From Arenicola marina (Eukaryota > Annelida > Polychaeta > Arenicolidae): DNA of 64,000 nucleotides. Within the stretch, counting starts at the first letter, position 1, and each line of letters opens with the position of its first letter. This document shows, one piece after another, positions 27,383 through 39,505 of this stretch. The notes under the pieces are model-generated. The model was given only the letters and a program-made list of their open reading frames with translations. It did no database searches and was not told the origin of the DNA. The stretch is from the NCBI GenBank assembly GCA_964019135.1, contig OZ025248.1, positions 46,059,670 to 46,123,669 on the forward strand. Reading direction: 5' to 3'. The position numbers were made by a program, and so were the translations under genes.

Positions 27383-28069
27383 ATGGGTCAGGCTCTGGCC
27401 AAGAAGGACATCCAGCAGGGCATACGGCTCTACCAGGGCCAACAGTACGACATGGCCATCCGCAAATGGAAGCGGAGTCTGCACCGCCTACACAGCCGAC
27501 ACCAGCGCTTCCTCACGCTGGGCTACCTGGCCACGGCCCACGGCGACTTCGGCCACTTCCGGGACATGCTGGCCTACGCAGTGATGCAGATCGACCTGGC
27601 GAACGAGGCCGAGTCATCGGTGATGCGCGCCGAGGCCTACCTCAACCTGGCCCGCAGCAACGAGCGGCTGTGCGAGTACCACAAGGCCGTGGCCTACTGC
27701 CGCCACTGCCTGCAGACCCAGCCCCTGGACATGCGGGTCCACGGCCACGTCTACCTCATCCAGGGCAAGGCCTACTTCGGCTTCAGCAATTTCGCCAAGT
27801 CGATGGAGATGCTGGAGTACGCCATGCGTATCGCCAGACAGGCCGGGGACGCGGAGCTAGAGCTGGAGGTATACACCACGCTGGGACACATCTTCTGCCT
27901 GCTGCGGGACAGCGAGAAGGCGCTCAGGTTCCACAGCAAGGCCGCTGAGCTGGCTCAGGGACTCGAACCTCCAGACCCCAGCGCCAAGTACCACCGCCAG
28001 ACAGCGCTTAACATGGCCCAGGCCTACGCCAGCGACAGCCGACTGGAGGAGGCGGCGGAGTGCTGCCAG
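27383..28069 (+). CDS. RAPSN: Rapsyn-like protein, first coding exon (partial)
   Basis: Rapsyn is the cytoplasmic, membrane-anchored scaffold that clusters acetylcholine receptors at synapses. This exon encodes 229 residues that follow vertebrate rapsyn almost without gaps. The start MGQ matches the N-myristoylation signal of the family. Residues 86-93 read YLNLARSN, as in the human protein, and include the asparagine equivalent to human N88. Tetratricopeptide repeats lie at about 6-39, 43-76, 83-116, 123-156 and 163-196; a sixth begins near 206 and is cut by the exon end after ECCQ. The exon ends in phase 0 at CAG followed by GTAAGT, at the position matching human residue 229. Nearly all codons end in G or C. 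About 180 further residues are expected (the remaining TPRs, a coiled coil and a RING-H2 domain), but none were found in the window. The last 12 codons form the first unit of the 46-bp array that follows. Confidence 0.88.
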
Positions 28070-30142
28070 GTAAGTCAGTGACAACCGGTTAGAGGAGGTG
28101 ACGGAGTGCTGCCAGGTAAGTCAGTGACAACCGGTTAGAGGCGGTGACGGAGTGCTGCCAGGTAAGTCAGTGACAGCCGACTGGAGGAGGCGGCGGAGTG
28201 CTGCCAGGTAAGTCAGTGACAGCCGACTGGAGGAGGCGGCGGAGTGCTGCCAGGTAAGTCAGTGACAACCGGTTAGAGGAGGTGACGGAGTGCTGTCAGG
28301 TAAGTCAGTGACAGCCGACTGGAGGAGGCGGCGGAGTGCTGCCAGGTAAGTCAGTGACAGCCGACTGGAGGAGGCGGCGGAGTGCTGCCAGGTAAGTCAG
28401 TGACAGCCGACTGGAGGAGGCGGCGGAGTGCTGCCAGGTAAGTCAGTGACAGCCGACTGGAGGAGGCGGCGGAGTGCTGCCAGGTAAGTCAGTGACAGCC
28501 GACTGGAGGAGGCGGCGGAGTGCTGCCAGGTAAGTCAGTGACAGCCGACTGGAGGAGGCGGCGGCGTGCTGCCAGGTAAGTCAGTGACAGCCGACTGGAG
28601 GAGGCGGCGGAGTGCTGCCAGGTAAGTCAGTGACAGCCGACTGGAGGAGGCGGCGGCGTGCTGCCAGGTAAGTCAGTGACAGCCGACTGGAGGAGGCGGC
28701 GGCGTGCTGCCAGGTAAGTCAGTGACAGCCGACTGGAGGAGGCGGCGGAGTGCTGCCAGGTAAGTCAGTGACAGCCGACTGGAGGAGGCGGCGCAGTGCT
28801 GCCAGGTAAGTCAGTGACAGCCGACTGGAGGAGGCGGCGGAGTGCTGCCAGGTAAGTCAGTGACAGCCGACTGGAAGAGACGGCGGAGTGCTGCCAGGTA
28901 AGTCAATGACAGCCGACTGGAGGAGGCGGCGGAGTGCTGCCAGGTAAGTCAGTGACAGCCGACTGGAGGAGGCGGCGGAGTGCTGCCAGGTAAGTCAGTG
29001 ACAACCGGTTAGAGGAGGTGACGGAGTGCTGCCAGGTAAGTCAGTGACAGCCGACTGGAGGAGGCGGCGGAGTGCTGCCAGGTAAGTCAGTGACAGCCGA
29101 CTGGAGGAGGCGGCGGAGTGCTGCCAGGTAAGTCAGTGACAACCGGTTAGAGGAGGTGACGGAGTGCTGCCAGGTAAGTCAGTGACAGCCGACTGGAGGA
29201 GGCGGCGGAGTGCTGCCAGGTAAGTCAGTGACAACCGGTTAGAGGAGGTGACGGAGTGCTGCCAGGTAAGTCAGTGACAGCCGATTGGAGGAGGCGGCGG
29301 AGTGCTGCCAGGTAAGTCAGTGACAGCCAACTGGAGGCGGTGACGGATTGCTGCCAGGTAAGTCAGTGACAGCCGGTTAGAGGCGGTGACGGAGTGCTGC
29401 CAGGTAAGTCAGTGACAGCCGACTGGAGGAGGCGGCGGAGTGCTGCCAGGTAAGTCAGTGACAGCCGACTGGAGGAGGCGGCGGAGTGCTGCCAGGTAAG
29501 TCAGTGACAACCGGTTAGAGGAGGTGACGGAGTGCTGCCAGGTAAGTCAGTGACAGCCGACTGGAGGAGGCGGCGGAGTGCTGCCAGGTAAGTCAGTGAC
29601 AGCCGACTGGAGGGGGCGGCGGAGTGCTGCCAGGTAAGTCAGTGACAACCGGTTAGAGGAGGTGACGGAGTGCTGCTAGGTAAGTCAGTGACAGCCGACT
29701 GGAGGAGGCGGCGGAGTGCTGCCAGGTAAGTCAGTGACAACCAACTGGAGGCGGTGACGGAGTGATGCCAGGCAAGTCAGTGACAGCCGGTTAGAGGCGG
29801 TGACGGAGTGCTGCCAGGTAAGTCAGTGACAACCGGTTAGAGGGGGCGACGGAGTGCTGCCAGGTAAGTCAGTGACAGCCGACTGGAGGAGGCGGCGGAG
29901 TGCTGCCAGGTAGGTCAGTGACAGCCGACTGGAGGAGGCGGCGGAGTGCTGCCAGGTAAGTCAGTGACAACCGGTTAGAGGCGGTGACGGAGTGCTGCCA
30001 GGTAAGTCAGCGACAGCCGACTGGAGGAGGCGGCGGAGTGCTGCCAGGTAAGTCAGTGACAGCCGCCTGGAGGAGGCGGCGGAGTGCTGCCAGGTAAGTC
30101 AGTGACAGCCGGTTAGAGGGGGTGACTGAATGATGCCAGGTA
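28034..30142 (+). repeat. 46-bp minisatellite made from the exon end and splice donor, 46 units
   Basis: The first unit is coding (residues DSRLEEAAECCQ plus donor GTAAGTCAGT). It is then repeated in register: the GT of the exon donor is at 28070 and that of the last unit at 30140, which is exactly 45 times 46 bp. Two main variants alternate, one carrying CCGACTGGAGGAGGCGGCGG and the other CCGGTTAGAGGAGGTGACGG. The 3' half of the unit, including CAGGTAAGT, is almost invariant. Visible exceptions include TAGGTAAGT near 29675, a GC-type donor near 29770, GTAGGT near 29910 and GTAAGC in the last unit. Confidence 0.95.
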
Positions 30143-31540
30143 AGCAACAGCTGCTTTGGCGGATACCTGTATGTATTTACCTCTTGACGTGTAAATTCTT
30201 GTGCCCGCTGGCAGAGGGTGGGGGTGGGGGATCCGATGGAAACAAAGTGGGAGAAGGAGAAGTTCGACATGTGAACGGAGTTCCAAGAGTTCTCGATTAG
30301 TATCCCTCCCACCTCCCTCTCGGCCCCCTCCCACCTCCCGCTCGGCCCCCTCCCACCCGCCCCCGGAAGCCCCATTGATCATTCACCAGTGCTAACGATT
30401 TGTACATTAACGCTCGACATCCTTCCGCAGCGAATGGTGTGCTACTCAGGAAAGAGGAAGCCGTTTGATGGGGATGCTGGTAGATATGTTGTTTGGCTGC
30501 TCATAATAATTACACCTGCGATGAATGAACGAATTGGTGTTTTTTGCCACTTGTGTGCACACAAGGATTTAACTGGATCAAAGAACCCCCCATTGTGATG
30601 GAGGATGAACATATATCCCTGGCTAAAGCCGACTAAGTGCCATAAATCCAGATCAGTTTTGGTCAAACGCTTGAAGAATAAAATAAGCAAGTCGTGTCTA
30701 ATAGCTCAGTTAACATCACCATCATTAAATATCCAGGATTCTATCTTTGGAACAAAACAAAAACCTTTCGTGATGGGAAAATACTTTCAACCCTTCCACC
30801 GGTTCTTCATTCCTATTGGATGGGAACAATTGTTGTTAGCAGTGGACCCAACGGGTTTTGGTCAGTGAGTTCGCCGCCTTGATAGTATCATATACAAGTT
30901 AACATCTGTCTAGGCGACCCTTGTCACTTTGCGAAAAAAATCAACCAGCAGAACAGGTACACCACCTGTGCTGCCTCTAGTTAGCCATTCTGCACTTAAC
31001 ATGAATTGTTATTCCAGAAGTTTTTTGGCGGGGGTTGTTTTTCTGGAGGGGGCCATGTCTGAGTAAGTCAGCCCCGAGCAGGCACCCAATAAACAGTGCG
31101 GACCAATAAAGGAACCCTTGCAGCATGATCCACGTGAGAGGGGGGGGGTGGGTCTCGCCCCCGCCATCGTTGACTTGTTTGCCTCAATCACATATAGTAT
31201 GGAGGGGAGGGCGTAATTATTTCGCCACACAGTGTGCGATCGCCCCCCCCCCCTTCCCCACCCCACGTCGTCCCTTTCCCACTGCCACATGAACCGGAAT
31301 TAAAAAGGGTGGAGTGGGGTAGGGTGGTAACGCGTACGTCGGTGACTATATTGAATGAGCGGTCCCCATCCACTTTACTGCCTGGAAACAAGTAATGTAG
31401 CCAAGGAAAGAGCTATTAGCATGGGCAACCCTACATAGTCTACCCATATGCGGAGACTCGGTGAATGCAGACCTGAAATGTCAAGTATTGCACCTTTGTT
31501 GCCCCATTGCTCATATGCATTGTCTGTGGATGGGTATTGT

Positions 31541-31550
31541 TATATAAAGG
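31541..31550 (+). promoter_or_regulatory. Isolated TATA-like box
   Basis: TATATAAAGG followed by GCAGTGG is a strong TATA match. The only downstream frame is a 25-codon open frame from an ATG at 31687, which I do not recognise. No gene can be attached to it, so this may be chance. Confidence 0.2.
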
Positions 31551-32709
31551 GCAGTGGCCAAAACATATAGGTGACATTTGATGCAACAAGAGGCCTGTGC
31601 CCCGCAACATTGCTCAACATTGTTTATTACAATCGTCATCGTGATGTATTGTCTAGGCCCTATGTGAACCGTTCCCTTTCTTCATAATGGCTGCCAAGAA
31701 CTTGTACATTTGTGTGGGAACGTGTGGCCATCTTGTGTACTACGTCATCAAAACTGTGATATAAGAAGGATCGCCATTCCTGTTCCAGTAAATGATTATT
31801 GTGATATTATAATTGGACCGACCATCAGTCTTGTAACTTGCCCCCAGCTGCCAGTATTGCCCGTATTGGTAAGTGTAAGTACAAATGTTAGTTTTCGGTA
31901 GTGTGACACACAAGCTCTGATTATATCACATTATATGTTAGTTTTTAAATTCATATTTAACGTTGTTTGTAACAGATCGCAATTAACCGTTATTTACATT
32001 TCACGAATGACGTGCCAGGACCGACAGCACGGTTCGATAAGCAAACCATCTGCATTGGACGGGACTCGCAGAAATATCGCCGATGAGCAAGGCGAGAGTT
32101 CAAATGTCAATGTGAAATCACGCAGGTTTGGACAGAACCCTTTGACGTCACTTTATTGAGGCCGGAAACTCACACAAAAGACCACTCTCTTCCGATTGGG
32201 TGTTATGACTGGCATTGGCGGATGCAAGGGACAAAGGAGGTTAGTGTCCAGGACTGAAAGTCCAATGGAACCCTCCCTCTCCATATCACGCTGTATCATG
32301 GAGTGGGTTGCCTATTGAAATGACTAAACTCGTTAATACCACAAGGCCTGTTCTATGCCTTCGCCGAATAAACTTGTTTACATTATATTGCATAATAGAC
32401 CGTTCCAGATACCCCTGGCGACATCTATCAACAAATCTGTCAAAAATAGACACTGCGTGTTTCGGGTTAGAAAACCGATTCTCGCATGCGTTTACTATGC
32501 ACACGTATGGGGTTGGTTCAGGTGCCCGGCTTCAACGTTTCTTCTTCCAGGTGTTGGCTGGTTCTATGACATTGTTATTCACAGAACAAACACACAAGAT
32601 GTTTCTATAAACTTTCCTGCAAGTATTACATTTCATAATGGAATCACAGCTTATATTTCACTAGATTAAGAACAGTCCTATTTGTTAGGCTCCCCATTCG
32701 ACATTCCTG

Positions 32710-32722
32710 GTTGCTACGCAAC
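32710..32722. promoter_or_regulatory. X-box (RFX-type) palindrome
   Basis: GTTGC-TAC-GCAAC is a perfect inverted repeat matching the RFX X-box pattern (RFX factors are known to bind such sites). No gene is seen next to it. Confidence 0.25.
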
Positions 32723-33469
32723 TAGGCCAATGCCACTCGAGTGCACTCAGATTCGCGTTGTAAAGACAGTGTATACCGGTCAATATAATCGCTTTATAAC
32801 AGATCAGCTGTTTTCTCGGCTTTTATGCCTCCATCTCATTCTGAAAATGGTGTTATTTGTTAGTCAATATATTTATCTGTACAAAGTGGGGTTTATTAAC
32901 CTGTGATAAACCGTCGAAAGTGATGCAGTTATAAGGCAGTACTCGCCATTTACACGCCATGCAGCACAGAACGAGCTAGAACTCACCCGAAACACGCGCC
33001 TGCCATAATTTCCCCTGGAACTGTCTATTAGACATGATATCTAGTAATCAGATACCCCCCACCCAGCCCCTCCCCACCCACCACACCTTTGTTTCTTCTA
33101 TCCCTGGACTTAATTGCTGTTGTTTTTACTAACCTTTCGGTGGGTCTCGTGCATCAAGCCAGGGGGGGGGGGTGTCCAGGCCAGTGAAGGTGGGTCAAGG
33201 TGGTGATGTTTGAACGTTCGTGTCCATGAGATGCTATGATTCCTAAGGCTCTGACCTCGAATAATACTTTATTAATGCCGAGAATAACTCGACGGGTCTG
33301 CTTGACTGGTCAGCTACATTACTATCATACCCCCCCCCCCCGGCCCCGCCCCCCCCCCCATCCAGGGTTAAAGTGGATGGCGTACATTTTGCATTGAAAA
33401 TGCTCATATATGAAACAGGTGGCGGGGACCGACGCCCGGGATAACCCCTCAAGCCCTCACGCCTCCCAC

Positions 33470-33487
33470 CCCTAGATCCGCCACTGA
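33470..33487 (-). mobile_element. Possible terminal inverted repeat of a hAT-like DNA element
   Basis: On the minus strand this end reads CAGTGGCGGATCTAGGGG, which resembles the CAGTGGCG ends common in invertebrate hAT-type elements. A weaker counterpart (CATTGGCGGATGCAAGGG) occurs on the plus strand at about 32214. No matching target duplication could be seen, so the call stays weak. Confidence 0.25.
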
Positions 33488-34079
33488 CTGTATCTCACTG
33501 TTGTATGTGTGGGGAGAGAGATTTGTTTAATATGCTTACTGGGGGCTGCCTTTTCCGTACTGAAATGGCACAATGATAAATGGCGCTGCTTGACATGTTA
33601 GGCTTCACATGCGCCCTTTGCAATATTACAATATGAAACTGTTTGTAATAGTCACTGGCGATGCTTTCCATAATGTAACGGTTTCATTACCCCGGAGGCT
33701 AACACAGACCTTGGTGACGTATTTACACTGTTATTCTGTGTCCGTGGCTCTCTCCATGAACGACAATCGTAGCGACGTCCATCAAAGGAGCGTTCTGGCT
33801 CACGATGTACCCATGGCAACGTGGATGCCGCGCGTCTCGTTGACCCCAGGGTCTTACTGCAAACACTGAGGGCGGCAGAGTGGGCAACGAAGCCATGTAC
33901 TACACGTGGAGGGGGAGGGGGCAGGGGACCCTTGGGGTGGCTCGGCCTCTCGTGAGAGGGAGGTTGAAGCATCGTTCTCGGGATCTCGGAGTGTCACTGA
34001 GTAGATACTGATAGGTGACCTTGGAAACTCGCCGCTCTGGGAGCTAGAGTGCTGGCGAGAATTAAACAATGACCATCAG

Positions 34080-35600
34080 CTTCTTCCCGTGGTTATATCT
34101 TTTTATATATTTCTTGGTTATTAATAATACATGATAAATGAGTTGGCTGTGTAAGATCTTACGTTCGTCTAATATACAGGATTGAATATTAAATGGTAAG
34201 GATCGAAATATTGCATAACTAATTCAACCATATTATTAAAAGAGACCACAAAGGTTTTATATACCGGCAACTAACCAACAAATGATTTATAGTTTCTAGT
34301 TCGCTTCCGCAAAACTCTTTCATTGGTTGTCGACTTACATTTATCAAGAAAAATAGTCGTCACAAGTGCTCTATATAAGAATAAATACTGGAAGCTCCTC
34401 GTACTTTCGTTAATGGTACAGTGCCATGTATATATTTGACTCCCATTTCCCGCTATCTATCTGTTTGTTAAATACTTCTGCCTACTTTTCTTCATTCTTT
34501 AATCCAAGGACCCAACCAGTTTTCTATAACCATATTTGCACAGGTGTTTTGAATTTTAAATAGACGCTGTCCACCTACAAAGTGTGGTACTTTTGCATTG
34601 GCATTTCTACTCACCTCCTTCCATTCGCGGGGTTTTCAATGAATCAAGCTATAAAAATCTACGAAGCTTAGATCTATATGATCTATATGGCATCAACAAG
34701 AGTGCGCAAGTAGACGCACCATTGTATAGAATATTAACGAACCTGGTGAAAGACCTTCCGACACCACATGAACGAAGCACCTGGTATTTCCAGCTTAAAG
34801 TTTATAAAACGTAACATGAAACCCGTCAGTGCCAGGTGACATCATTTTTCATATTCATTACCACCTCTGCTAGTTCGCTCATCTCAATATCCCCTTCACA
34901 CAACTTTCTTTGTGCAACGCTTAATATTTTCACATTTTTATTATTTAAGAAAGATGCAATATGACAGGCAGCTTTTTTCCCATCTTGCCTTCTGTACAAC
35001 GATACATAGTAGTGCATTTTTTCCCATAATATTTATTCTTGCTTAAAAACTTCTTTCCATTTATCAGTAGTCTATGAATGAACTTATTCAGTGACACATA
35101 ATTTTTCTTCTCTATTCTATTCTTCACCTTCTTTATAACATCGTGATTTGAACCTCAGAAACACACCTTTCATGCGTGGCAGTCTTATCTGTTCCAGTTT
35201 AGATTTGAGTTCATCTAATCGTTCCTGACCCGATTGGCTATCTTTATTAAATGTTTCAAGTTCATTGCTTTGTCGCTTTATACTACTTTCTTCTTTTCTG
35301 TAACCATTTTCTTATAATTGCTGTAACTTATGGTTTTTACTCTGATTCCCAACTTCAGCATTTCAAAGAACAACTGATCGTTCATTATCAAATTATTGCT
35401 ACCAGCACTATTGTTCTCAGCTGAAACTCAATTGTGTGTAAAATACATTCGGCTACCAGCTGTCCATATGCGGAATCCCTCAAAAGCGATGCGTTAAATT
35501 TCCAAAATCTTTTAACTTCATTTGCCCGATAAAAGTCAACGTTAATGCTAATTAAGGAGTAATCTGTTCTCTACCCTGATCTAACATCTGCCCTCTGCAC
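34080..35600 (-). mobile_element. Degenerate L1/Tx1-type LINE ORF2 fragment
   Basis: Read on the minus strand, pieces of a LINE ORF2 appear in the expected order. About 35592-35430 gives the endonuclease end (RTDYSLISI, then FWKFNASLLRD, matching the SDHS...FWKLNxSLLxD signature). About 35370-35300 gives LFFEMLKLGIRVKTISY, the connector. About 34980-34950 shows KARWEKS. About 34915-34830 gives LCEGDIEMSELAEVVMNMK, the entry to the reverse transcriptase. About 34320-34220 gives CGSELETINHLLVSC followed by KPLW, the C-terminal zinc-knuckle region. The frames are broken by several stops and shifts. The distance between the RT entry and the C-terminal region (about 500 bp) is too short to hold the RT core, so the catalytic part appears deleted. 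The 5' truncation lies near 35600; the 3' limit is uncertain. Confidence 0.82.
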
Positions 35601-36993
35601 AGCCGCTGACAGAGTACCCTGTCCCTTATCGTCCGTTTTCACGGGGGTCGTGGCCCCACTGCTGTGTCGCCGGCACTTCTCACTCTTTCTCCTGCCCATT
35701 GAGACGGCCACCTACCTAAACAGGCATGTCGAATGGTGCAATGCCGCCTGTCTGGCTCCGCACAATCAGTATCAGATATATATTCCAAATAATGATGCGG
35801 CCGACAATAGTAATCGGGACATTTTCTCTCGCGGTGTTCCCGGTATCCTTACACAGTTTCTATTTCATAGTGACTATACACTGGACGCCCGTTTACTGTA
35901 AATGCCATGCTGTTCCTAAGGAACACAATTATGTTAAGGAGAATGCCCATGTAACAGTACATTCGTGAAAAAGAATGAACGAGGCGCAAGCCTCGTACAT
36001 ATCCTTTCAAGAATGAACTGTAACACGGGTATTCTCTGACTTAAAGTACGGTGAGCCTCACCTGTTCCCAGTAGCGTGAATATGAGTCCTATGAGATGCA
36101 CATTGCATCTCGCTTCCAAAACCAATAAAATAGCTGGCAGAAGCCGGACCGTCTTTCATCTTAGAACCCACGAAATGTATTATTGTAGTACATGGCCCCG
36201 GGGAAAACGGTAGGCTAATTGAGTCGCACGTGTCCTAAGATAAAACAATGGTTCGCCCCAACATGGAAGAACCGTCGGACCCCGCAGCCAAAGGCAGATT
36301 AGTTCATCTGTAGATTGCAAGAATGAAGTTTCGAATCGAGGCGCGTAGGCTACTTTACCGGGATTACATGTCCTTATACAGGCGATCATTGTCATTTGAA
36401 TAATATATGATGCAATCGTACAAATTATTGGATGCTAAAAAGATATGATATGCAGCGATGTTATGATGATGGAAACAAGGAACATAACGTTAAGTTTGTT
36501 GATGGATATGATACGCATTTGGCTGCGGAATATGTCGTTGGTAGTAAATGTAGACCATAAAAAATCCTTTCTCAATGTGACGGAATTGATGAAGCAAAAC
36601 AAATAATATGTCAGTAAACGGATTTCAAAAATGTTGCCCGCTACGACTCAGCGGCGCCAGGCCCCTGATCGCATTGATAGGCATGAAAGCGACTGTCAGT
36701 AAGAGGGAAGACGACCAACTGATGAGGACCAGACAATGACAAGGGACAGCTCGAGGTCTATCATGGGTCATCGGGGTCTCGCCCACCACAGACAGACACG
36801 GTGACTGTTCGCCTCCCCGCTCCGCCAGGCGGCAGTCACGTCGGCCGGACGGCCGGCGACGGCAGACACGGCAGACACGGCAGACACGGCGGCAGGGGCG
36901 TGTCCTGTCCTATACGGGGCCGCGGGGTCAACGTTACGGACGTCAGTCTTCATTGGCAGCCGCCGCTGGGGGAGGAAGAGCAGACGTGAGGCG
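35601..36993. other. Unique DNA without a recognisable gene
   Basis: Mixed-composition DNA with only short open frames. The right end turns GC-rich from about 36780 and carries four tandem copies of a 9-bp GGCAGACAC-type unit at 36860-36890, immediately before the 17-bp array. Confidence 0.5.
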
Positions 36994-37238
36994 GCAGCGG
37001 CGTCCACAGCACAGCGGCGTCCACTGCACAGCGGCGTCCACTGCACAGCGGCGTCCACAGCACAGCGGCGTCCACAGCACAGCGGCGTCCACAGCACAGC
37101 GGCGTCCACAGCACAGCGGCGTCCACACCACAGCGGCGGCCACAGCACAGCGGCGGCCACATCACAGCGGGGTCCACAGCACAGCGGCGTCCACAGCACA
37201 GCGGCGTCCACACCACAGCGGCGTCCACAACACAGGCG
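36994..37238 (+). repeat. 17-bp minisatellite, about 14 units
   Basis: The unit is CACAGCGGCGTCCACAG, with variants CTG for CAG at the end and GCGGCC for GCGTCC. It runs straight into the 16-bp array through units that look intermediate. Confidence 0.93.
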
Positions 37239-39505
37239 TCATCCCCTAAACACGCCATCCCTCACAAACGTCATCCCTCACACACGTCATCCCTTACCCA
37301 CGTCATCCCTCACATATGTCATCCCTCACACACGTCATATCTCACACACGTCATCCCTCACACACGTCATCCTTCACAGACGTCATATTTCACACACGTC
37401 ACCCCTCACATACGTCACCCCTCACATACGTCATCCCTCACACACGTTTTCCCTCACATACGTCATCCCTCACACACGTCCTCCCTCACACGCGTCCTCC
37501 CTCACACACCTCACCCCTCACATACGTCCTCTCTCACACACGTCCTCCCGCACACGCGTCCTCCCTCACACACCTCACCCCTCACACACGTCATCCCTCA
37601 CATACGTCATTCCTCACACACCTCACCCCTCACATACGTCATCCCTCACACACGCCCTCCCTCACATACGTCATCCCTCACACACGTCCTCCCTCGCACA
37701 CGTCACCCCTCACACACGTCCTCATTCACAGACGTCATCCCTCACACACGTCATCCCTCACACATGCCACCCCTCACACACGTCACCCCTTACACACGTC
37801 ACCCCTCACACACGTCATCCCTCACACATGTCCCCCTCACACACGTCCTCCTTTACAGACGTCATCCCTCACACACGTCATCCCTCACACACGTCACCCC
37901 TCACACACGTCACCCCTCACACACGTCACCCCTCACACACGTCATCCCTCACACACGTCATCCCTCACACACGTCATCCCTCACACATGTCCCCCTCACA
38001 CACGTCACCCCTTACACACGTCACCCCTCACACACGTCATCCCTCACACATGTCCCCCTCACACACGTCATCCCTCACACATGTCACCCCTCACACACGT
38101 CACCCCTTACACACGTCACCCCTCACACACGTCATCCCTCACACATGTCCCCCTCACACACGTCATCCCTCACACATGTCACCCCTCACACACGTCACTC
38201 CTTACACACGTCACCCCTCACACACGTCATCCCTCACACATGTCCCCCTAACACACGTCCTCCTTTACAGACGTCATCCCTCACACACGTCACCCCTCAC
38301 ACATGTCATCCCTCGCACACGTCATGCCTCACACACGTCATCCCTCACACACGTCATTCCTCACACACGTCACCCTCACACACGTATTCCTTTACAGACG
38401 TCATCCCTCACACACGTCATCCCTCACACATGTCACCCCTCACACACGTCACCCCTCACACACGTCACCCCTCACACACGTCATCCCTCACACATGTCCC
38501 CCTCACACGTCCTCCTTTACAGACGTCATCCCTCACACGTCATCCCTCACACACGTCCTCCTTTACAGACGTCATCCCTCACACACGTCATCCCTCACAC
38601 ATGTCACCCCTCACACACGTCACCCCTCACACACGTCATCCCTCACACATGTCCCCCTCACATACGTCACCCCTCACACACGTCATCCCTCACACACGTC
38701 ATCCCTCACACACGTCACCCCTCACACACCTCACCCCTCACACACGTCACCCCTCACACACGTCACCCCTCACACACGTCATCCCTCACACATGTCCCCC
38801 TCACATACGTCACCCCTCACACACGTCCTCCCTCACACACGTCCTCCCTCGCACACGTCCTCCCTCACACATGTCACCCCTCACACACGTCACCCCTCAC
38901 ATACGTCACCCCTCACACACGTCATCCCTCACACACGTCCTCCCTCACACACGTCATCCCTCACACACGTCATCCCTCACACACGTCCTCCCTCACACAC
39001 GTCCTCCCTCGCACACGTCATCCCTCACATACGTCATCCCTCACACACGTCCTCCCTCACACACGTCCTCCCTCGCACACGTCATCCCTCACACACGTCA
39101 TCCCTCACACACGTCATCCCTCACACACGTCCTCCTTCACAGACGTCATCCCTCACACACGTCCTCCCTCACACACGTCATCCCTCACAGACGTCATATT
39201 TCACACACGGCATCCCTCACACACGTCACCACTCAATAACGTCATCCCTCACACACGTTTTCCCTCACATACGTCATCCCTCACACACGTCCTCCCTCAC
39301 ACACGTCATCCCTCACACACGTCATCCCTCACACACGTCATCCCTCACACATGTCACCCCTCACACACGTCATCCCTCACACACGTCCTCCCTCACATAC
39401 GTCATCCCTCACACACGTCCTCCCTCACACACGTCCTCCCTCACACACGTCACCCCTCACACACATCACCCCTCACACACGTCACCCCTCACACACGTTG
39501 TTCCC
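37239..39505 (+). repeat. 16-bp minisatellite, about 142 units
   Basis: The unit is CACACACGTCATCCCT, with variants CACCCCT, CCTCCCT, CACATGTC and TTCACAGACGTC. The unit is stop-free and 16 is not a multiple of three, so every plus frame encodes the same 16-residue period (for example PSHTSSLTHVIPHTRH) and frames up to 584 codons stay open. They are not called as genes because nothing else supports coding. Confidence 0.95.

Larger units (their letters stand above)
30143..34079. other. Unique non-coding DNA, probably rapsyn intron
   Basis: If the rapsyn-like gene is intact this lies in its first coding intron. No exon could be supported in either strand. It is AT-richer than the exon and contains C and G homopolymer runs (for example around 31133, 31233, 33163 and 33331-33360) and scattered short open frames without recognisable domains. 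Confidence 0.55.
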
